This document shows, one piece after another, positions 56,267 through 64,000 of a stretch of DNA of 64,000 bases; position 1 is the stretch's first letter; each line of letters begins with the position of its first letter. Below the pieces are notes generated by a model. It was given only the letters and a program-made list of their open reading frames with translations, had not been told where the DNA came from and did no database searches. The DNA lies in the NCBI GenBank assembly GCA_030407085.1, contig CM059582.1, positions 137,447,001 through 137,511,000 of the forward strand, given 5' to 3'. This stretch comes from Trichopria drosophilae (taxonomy: Eukaryota; Arthropoda; Insecta; Hymenoptera; Diapriidae). A program made the translations under genes and the position numbers.

Positions 56267-57031
56267 TATAATTAGAAAGATAACTGGTGCATTTTGTAAT
56301 TACAAGCATTATAAGTTATTACATTAATGATAAAGCAATAAAATATGAAGAACGATGTTATTTTTTATTTAATTTAACTCAATTTTTTTTGCTTTCCACC
56401 TTCTACTTAGTACGTGTCCCAGAAAGCTACTGAAAGCTTGTGAGGGTACAGGTGAGGTTGTAGTGCGAGAGCTGCAGATCTTCTTTTCACTGACGTTTCC
56501 AAAAATTCTGCATAATTCATAAAATTCTCAAAAAATACAACAAATTTTTGTACAATGTTTCCACGCTAGTCGATATTGTAGTTAGGTCATTTTTTTGCTC
56601 AAATAAGGCGTGAATTGAAATAAATGAAAAAAATATGAAACAAAGTTTGGGAAAAATTCAGAAATTGCTATCAATTTTATTCAGAAAATAATTTTTAAAA
56701 GTTTTGACAATTTTTTAATCTTTATTCACAATTTTCTTACATTTTATGAAATTTGTTTACCGAAATTCGTACCTCACTAGTGCCACAACTAATGTAACTG
56801 TACATTCGACCACTCTGGAAAAATGTTTACAAATTTTGTTGCATTTTTTGCTTAGTCAAGGTCATAAAAAAGAAGTCTTGTGCATGTTCTATTATTAACG
56901 TAATTATAACATTTGCATCACTACTAACTTCATGTGGTCTAAATATAAAATTAATTTTTCAAGAAAATATGTTTTCTTTGCATTACTAAAAAAAATGTAA
57001 TGTAAAAAACTAACCCTTTTCAGCATTATTT
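56267..57031. other. AT-rich stretch between the transposon and the satellite
   Basis: No gene was recognised. The 5' end of the transposase-like element should lie here, but no terminal repeat could be paired with the other side. Confidence 0.35.
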
Positions 57032-60000
57032 TAAAATAAAAATTTGTGTCACCATCCATATCTAGGGAGATACACTAGGGAGATACGCTAGTTTCAACGA
57101 TCATCCCTTAGTTTGGGGTTGTTCCCGTGGATGAAATTTTTTCGTAAAATTTATGTCAGTCTCTTGTAATATTTCTTATCGATACATAAAATAAAATTAT
57201 CTGTTACCCCCGATATCTAGGGAGATACACTAGTTTCAACGATCATCTCTTAGTTTGGGGTTGATCCGGTAGATAAAATTTTTTCGTAAAATTTATGTGA
57301 GTCTCTTGTAATATTTCCCACCGATATATAAAATAAAAATTTCTGTTACCATCCATATCTAGGGAGATACACTAGTTTCAACGATCATCCCTTATTTTGG
57401 GGTTGATCCGGTGGATGAAATTTTTTCGTAAAATTTATGTGAGTCTCTTGTGATATTTCCTACGGATATATAAAATAAAAATTTGTGTTACCATCCATAT
57501 CTAGGGAGATACACTAGTTTCAACGATCATCCCTTATTTTGGGGTTGATCCGGTGGATGAAATTTTTTCGTAAAATTTATGTGAGTCTCTTGTGATATTT
57601 CCTACGGATATATAAAATAAAAATTTGTGTTACCATCCATATCTAGGGAGATACACTAGTTTCAATGATCATCCCTTATTTTGGGGTTGATCCGGTGGAT
57701 GAAATTTTTTCGTAAAATTTATGTGAGTCTCTTGTGATATTTCCTACGGATATATAAAATAAAAATTTGTGTTACCATCCATATCTAGGGAGATACACTA
57801 GTTTCAACGATCATCCCTTATTTTGGGGTTGATCCCTTGGATAAAATTTTTTCGTGAAATTTATGTCAGTCTCTTGAAATATTTCTTATCGATACATAAA
57901 ATAAAATTATCTGTTACCCCCGATATCTAGGGAGATACACTAGTTTCAATGATCATCCCTTATTTTGGGGTTGATCCGGTGGATGAAATTTTTTCGTAAA
58001 ATTTATGTGAGTCTCTTGTAATATTTCCCACCGATATATAAAATAAAAATTTCTGTTACCATCCATATCTAGGGAGATACGCTAGTTTCAACGAACATCG
58101 CTTATTTTGGGGTTGATCCGGTGGATGAAATTTTTTCGTAAAATTTATGTGAGTCTCTTGTGATATTTCCTACGGATATATAAAATAAAAATTTGTGTTA
58201 CCATCCATATCTAGGGAGATACACTAGTTTCAACGATCATCCCTTATTTTGGGGTTGATCCGGTGGATAAAATTTTTTCGTAAAATTTATGTCAGTCTCT
58301 TGAAATATTTCTTATCGATACATAAAATAAAATTATCTGTTACCCCCGATATCTAGGGAGATACACTAGTTTCAATGATCATCCCTTATTTTGGGGTTGA
58401 TCCGGTGGATGAAATTTTTTCGTAAAATTTATGTGAGTCTCTTGTGATATTTCCTACGGATATATAAAATAAAAATTTGTGTTACCATCCATATCTAGGG
58501 AGATACACTAGTTTCAACGATCATCCCTTATTTTGGGGTTGATCCGGTGGATGAAATTTTTTCGTAAAATTTATGTGAGTCTCTTGTGATATTTCCTACG
58601 GATATATAAAATAAAAATTTGTGTTACCATCCATATCTAGGGAGATACACTAGTTTCAACGATCATCCCTTATTTTGGGGTTGATCCGGTGGATGAAATT
58701 TTTTCGTAAAATTTATGTGAGTCTCTTGTGATATTTCCTACGGATATATAAAATAAAAATTTGTGTTACCATCCATATCTAGGGAGATACACTAGTTTCA
58801 ATGATCATCCCTTATTTTGGGGTTGATCCGGTGGATGAAATTTTTTCGTAAAATTTATGTGTGTCTCTTGTGATATTTCCTACGGATATATAAAATAAAA
58901 ATTTGTGTTACCATCCATATCTAGGGAGATACACTAGTTTCAACGATCATCCCTTATTTTGGGGTTGATCCCTTGGATAAAATTTTTTCGTGAAATTTAT
59001 GTCAGTCTCTTGAAATATTTCTTATCGATACATAAAATAAAATTATCTGTTACCCCCGATATCTAGGGAGATACACTAGTTTCAATGATCATCCCTTATT
59101 TTGGGGTTGATCCGGTGGATGAAATTTTTTCGTAAAATTTATGTGAGTCTCTTGTAATATTTCCCACCGATATATAAAATAAAAATTTCTGTTACCATCC
59201 ATATCTAGGGAGATACGCTAGTTTCAACGAACATCGCTTATTTTGGGGTTGATCCGGTGGATGAAATTTTTTCGTAAAATTTATGTGAGTCTCTTGTGAT
59301 ATTTCCTACGGATATATAAAATAAAAATTTGTGTTACCATCCATATCTAGGGAGATACACTAGTTTCAACGATCATCCCTTATTTTGGGGTTGATCCGGT
59401 GGATAAAATTTTTTCGTAAAATTTATGTCAGTCTCTTGAAATATTTCTTATCGATACATAAAATAAAATTATCTGTTACCCCCGATATCTAGGGAGATAC
59501 ACTAGTTTCAATGATCATCCCTTATTTTGGGGTTGATCCGGTGGATGAAATTTTTTCGTAAAATTTATGTGAGTCTCTTGTGATATTTCCTACGGATATA
59601 TAAAATAAAATTTGTGTTACCATCCATATCTAGGGAGATACGCTAGTTTCAACGATCATCCCTTATTTTGGGGTTGATCCGGTGGATGAAATTTTTTCGT
59701 AAAATTTATGTGAGTCTCTTGTGATATTTCCTACGGATATATAAAATAAAAATTTGTGTTACCATCCATATCTAGGGAGATACACTAGTTTCAACGATCA
59801 TCCCTTATTTTGGGGTTGATCCCTTGGATAAAATTTTTTCGTGAAATTTATGTCAGTCTCTTGAAATATTTCTTATCGATACATAAAATAAAATTATCTG
59901 TTACCCCCGATATCTAGGGAGATACACTAGTTTCAATGATCATCCCTTATTTTGGGGTTGATCCGGTGGATGAAATTTTTTCGTAAAATTTATGTGAGTC

Positions 60001-63000
60001 TCTTGTAATATTTCCCACCGATATATAAAATAAAAATTTCTGTTACCATCCATATCTAGGGAGATACGCTAGTTTCAACGAACATCGCTTATTTTGGGGT
60101 TGATCCGGTGGATGAAATTTTTTCGTAAAATTTATGTGAGTCTCTTGTGATATTTCCTACGGATATATAAAATAAAAATTTGTGTTACCATCCATATCTA
60201 GGGAGATACACTAGTTTCAACGATCATCCCTTATTTTGGGGTTGATCCGGTGGATAAAATTTTTTCGTAAAATTTATGTCAGTCTCTTGAAATATTTCTT
60301 ATCGATACATAAAATAAAATTATCTGTTACCCCCGATATCTAGGGAGATACACTAGTTTCAATGATCATCCCTTATTTTGGGGTTGATCCGGTGGATGAA
60401 ATTTTTTCGTAAAATTTATGTGAGTCTCTTGTGATATTTCCTACGGATATATAAAATAAAAATTTGTGTTACCATCCATATCTAGGGAGATACACTAGTT
60501 TCAACGATCATCCCTTATTTTGGGGTTGATCCGGTGGATGAAATTTTTTCGTAAAATTTATGTGAGTCTCTTGTGATATTTCCTACGGATATATAAAATA
60601 AAATTTGTGTTACCATCCATATCTAGGGAAATACACTAGTTTCAATGATCATCCCTTATTTTGGGGTTGATCCGGTGGATGAAATTTTTTCGTAAAATTT
60701 ATGTGAGTCTCTTGTGATATTTCCTACGGATATATAAAATAAAAATTTGTGTTACCATCCATATCTAGGGAGATACACTAGTTTCAATGATCATCCCTTA
60801 TTTTGGGGTTGATCCGGTGGATGAAATTTTTTCGTAAAATTTATGTGAGTCTCTTGTGATATTTCCTACGGATATATAAAATAAAATTTGTGTTACCATC
60901 CATATCTAGGGAAATACACTAGTTTCAATGATCATCCCTTATTTTGGGGTTGATCCGGTGGATGAAATTTTTTCGTAAAATTTATGTGAGTCTCTTGTAA
61001 TATTTCTTACCGATACATAAAATAAAATTATCTGTTACCATCGATATCTAGGGAGATACACTAGTTTCAACGATCATCCCTTATTTTGGGGTTGATCCGG
61101 TGGATGAAATTTTTTCGTAAAATTTATGTGAGTCTCTTGTGATATTTCCTACCGATATATAAAATAAAAATTTGTGTTACCATCCATATCTAGGGAGATA
61201 CACTAGTTTCAACGATCATCCCTTATTTTGGGGTTGATCCGGTGGATGAAATTTTTTCGTAAAATTTATGTGAGTCTCTTGTGATATTTCCTACGGATAT
61301 ATAAAATAAAAATTTGTGTTACCATCCATATCTAGGGAGATACACTAGTTTCAACGATCATCCCTTATTTTGGGGTTGATCCGGTGGATAAAATTTTTTC
61401 GTAAAATTTATGTCAGTCTCTTGAAATATTTCTTATCGATACATAAAATAAAATTATCTGTTACCCCCGATATCTAGGGAGATACACTAGTTTCAATGAT
61501 CATCCCTTATTTTGGGGTTGATCCGGTGGATGAAATTTTTTCGTAAAATTTATGTGAGTCTCTTGTGATATTTCCTACGGATATATAAAATAAAATTTGT
61601 GTTACCATCCATATCTAGGGAGATACACTAGTTTCAATGATCATCCCTTATTTTGGGGTTGATCCGGTGGATGAAATTTTTTCGTAAAATTTATGTGAGT
61701 CTCTTGTGATATTTCCTACGGATATATAAAATAAAATTTGTGTTACCATCCATATCTAGGGAGATACGCTAGTTTCAACGATCATCCCTTATTTTGGGGT
61801 TGTTCCGGTGGATGAAATTTTTTCGTAAAATTTATGTGAGTCTCTTGTGATATTTCCTACGGATATATAAAATAAAAATTTGTGTTACCATCCATATCTA
61901 GGGAGATACACTAGTTTCAACGATCATCCCTTATTTTGGGGTTGATCCGGTGGATGAAATTTTTTCGTAAAATTTATGTGAGTCTCTTGTGATATTTCCT
62001 ACGGATATATAAAATAAAAATTTGTGTTACCATCCATATCTAGGGAGATACACTAGTTTCAACGATCATCCCTTATTTTGGGGTTGATCCGGTGGATGAA
62101 ATTTTTTCGTAAAATTTATGTGAGTCTCTTGTGATATTTCTTATCGATACATAAAATAAAATTATCTGTTACCCCCGATATCTAGGGAGATACACTAGTT
62201 TCAATGATCATCCCTTATTTTGGGGTTGATCCGGTGGATGAAATTTTTTCGTAAAATTTATGTGAGTCTCTTGTGATATTTCCTACGGATATATAAAATA
62301 AAAATTTGTGTTACCATCCATATCTAGGGAGATACACTAGTTTCAACGATCATCCCTTATTTTGGGGTTGATCCGGTGGATGAAATTTTTTCGTAAAATT
62401 TATGTGAGTCTCTTGTGATATTTCCTACGGATATATAAAATAAAAATTTGTGTTACCATCCATATCTAGGGAGATACACTAGTTTCAACGATCATCCCTT
62501 ATTTTGGGGTTGATCCGGTGGATGAAATTTTTTCGTAAAATTTATGTGAGTCTCTTGTGATATTTCCTACGGATATATAAAATAAAAATTTGTGTTACCA
62601 TCCATATCTAGGGAGATACACTAGTTTCAACGATCATCCCTTATTTTGGGGTTGATCCGGTGGATGAAATTTTTTCGTAAAATTTATGTGAGTCTCTTGT
62701 GATATTTCCTACGGATATATAAAATAAAAATTTGTGTTACCATCCATATCTAGGGAGATACACTAGTTTCAACGATCATCCCTTATTTTGGGGTTGATCC
62801 GGTGGATAAAATTTTTTCGTAAAATTTATGTCAGTCTCTTGAAATATTTCTTATCGATACATAAAATAAAATTATCTGTTACCCCCGATATCTAGGGAGA
62901 TACACTAGTTTCAATGATCATCCCTTATTTTGGGGTTGATCCGGTGGATGAAATTTTTTCGTAAAATTTATGTGAGTCTCTTGTAATATTTCCCACCGAT

Positions 63001-64000
63001 ATATAAAATAAAAATTTCTGTTACCATCCATATCTAGGGAGATACGCTAGTTTCAACGATCATCCCTTATTTTGGGGTTGATCCGGTGGATGAAATTTTT
63101 TCGTAAAATTTATGTGAGTCTCTTGTGATATTTCCTACGGATATATAAAATAAAAATTTGTGTTACCATCCATATCTAGGGAGATACACTAGTTTCAACG
63201 ATCATCCCTTATTTTGGGGTTGATCCGGTGGATGAAATTTTTTCGTAAAATTTATGTGAGTCTCTTGTGATATTTTTTAGCTATCAATTAAATAAAAATT
63301 TGTGTTACCCTCGATATCTAGGGAGATACACTAGTTTCAATGATCTTCCCTTATTTCGGGGTTGATCCGGTGGATGAAATTTTTTCGTAAAATTTATGTG
63401 AGTCTCTTGTGATATTTCCTACGGATATATAAAATAAAAATTTGTGTTACCATCCATATCTAGGGAGATACACTAGTTTCAACGATCATCCCTTATTTTG
63501 GGGTTGATCCGGTGGATGAAATTTTTTCGTAAAATTTATGTGAGTCTCTTGTGATATTTCCTACGGATATATAAAATAAAAATTTGTGTTACCATCCATA
63601 TCTAGGGAGATACGCTAGTTTCAATGATCATCCCTTATTTTGGGGTTGATCCGGTGGATGAAATTTTTTCGTAAAATTTATGTGAGTCTCTTGTGATATT
63701 TCCTACGGATATATAAAATAAAATTTGTGTTACCATCCATATCTAGGGAAATACACTAGTTTCAATGATCATCCCTTATTTTGGGGTTGATCCGGTGGAT
63801 GAAATTTTTTCGTAAAATTTATGTGAGTCTCTTGTGATATTTCCTGCGGATATATAAAATAAAAATTTGTGTTACCATCCATATCTAGGGAGATACACTA
63901 GTTTCAACGATCATCCCTTATTTTGGGGTTGATCCCTTGGATAAAATTTTTTCGTGAAATTTATGTCAGTCTCTTGAAATATTTCTTATCGATACATAAA
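57032..64000. repeat. Satellite DNA array, 142-bp monomer, ~49 copies, open at the window end
   Basis: The TCTAGGGAGATACACTAG landmark recurs at 57216, 57358, 57500, 57642, 57784, 57926 and onward every 142 bp (occasionally 141 through one missing A). Three monomer classes differ mainly in the segment before the landmark. Class A has CCTACGGATATATAAAATAA. Class B has CTTATCGATACATAAAATAA with TTACCCCCG. Class C has CCCACCGATATATAAAATAA and often the change AACGAACATCGC. Frames are closed by stops in all directions, so it is non-coding. The first unit contains a 16-bp internal duplication (57060-57095). The array continues beyond base 64000. Such arrays are typical of insect heterochromatin, possibly pericentromeric. 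Confidence 0.98.

Noticed and set aside
57032..64000. CRISPR-like array
   Set aside because: Whole 142-bp monomers are repeated without unique spacers, in an otherwise insect-like window with no cas genes. It is a satellite.

Overview
The window looks like a transposon graveyard from an AT-rich arthropod genome, most likely an insect. The evidence is the repertoire: Ty3/gypsy polyproteins, Tc1/mariner relatives, Mutator-like and Harbinger-like transposase remnants, TA-flanked foldback elements, a tRNA-headed SINE, simple repeats and a long satellite array. A hymenopteran is possible but not demonstrated. No convincing intact host gene is visible, and nothing prokaryotic (operons, CRISPR, rRNA) was found. 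Nearly every coding stretch is a transposable-element protein broken by stops or frameshifts.

Layout. 0-5 kb: a Mutator-like transposase 5' part (1-516, minus), a decayed Tc1/mariner transposase with D,D41D spacing (1068-2135, minus), a diverged tandem repeat and a Ty3/gypsy pol fragment (3588-4288, minus). 5-24 kb: a series of large inverted-repeat (foldback) elements at 4.9-5.7, 8.7-9.5, 11.7-13.3 and 15.9-17.7 kb, a tRNA-like sequence, a SINE, a piggyBac-like MITE nested in another inverted-repeat element, and a DDE_Tnp_4-type transposase remnant (20.4-21.1 kb, minus). 24-25 kb: a degraded copy of an unassigned transposase-like family. 26.7-28.3 kb: a Ty3/gypsy leader and gag, split by an 823-bp TA-flanked foldback element that carries a transposase C-terminus in its loop. 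28.7-37.6 kb: two more foldbacks (one around a second transposase remnant), a short-period palindromic satellite, and a 3.6-kb CACTG-ended element with a 1.2-kb nested insertion.

38.47-43.05 kb holds the best-preserved element, a plus-strand Ty3/gypsy retrotransposon: tRNA-Leu-type primer binding site, gag, CCHC knuckle, acidic LFIN-repeat linker, protease, reverse transcriptase, RNase H and integrase. It has several frameshifts, and a stop codon sits exactly where the third integrase catalytic residue should be. 43-51 kb is mostly non-coding, with small MITEs and minisatellites. 51.5-56.3 kb (minus) carries a longer copy of the same unassigned transposase-like family as 24-25 kb: one 719-codon frame with two in-frame stops, plus an apparently spliced companion frame upstream. 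57.03 kb to the window end is a 142-bp-monomer satellite with about 49 copies and visible higher-order structure.

The features do not form a pathway. They record successive insertion: MITEs inside retrotransposons, MITEs inside MITEs, and elements inside introns of other elements. The most unusual item is the loop of the 11.7-13.3 kb foldback, where three short open segments joined by good GT-AG sites give one 81-codon frame.
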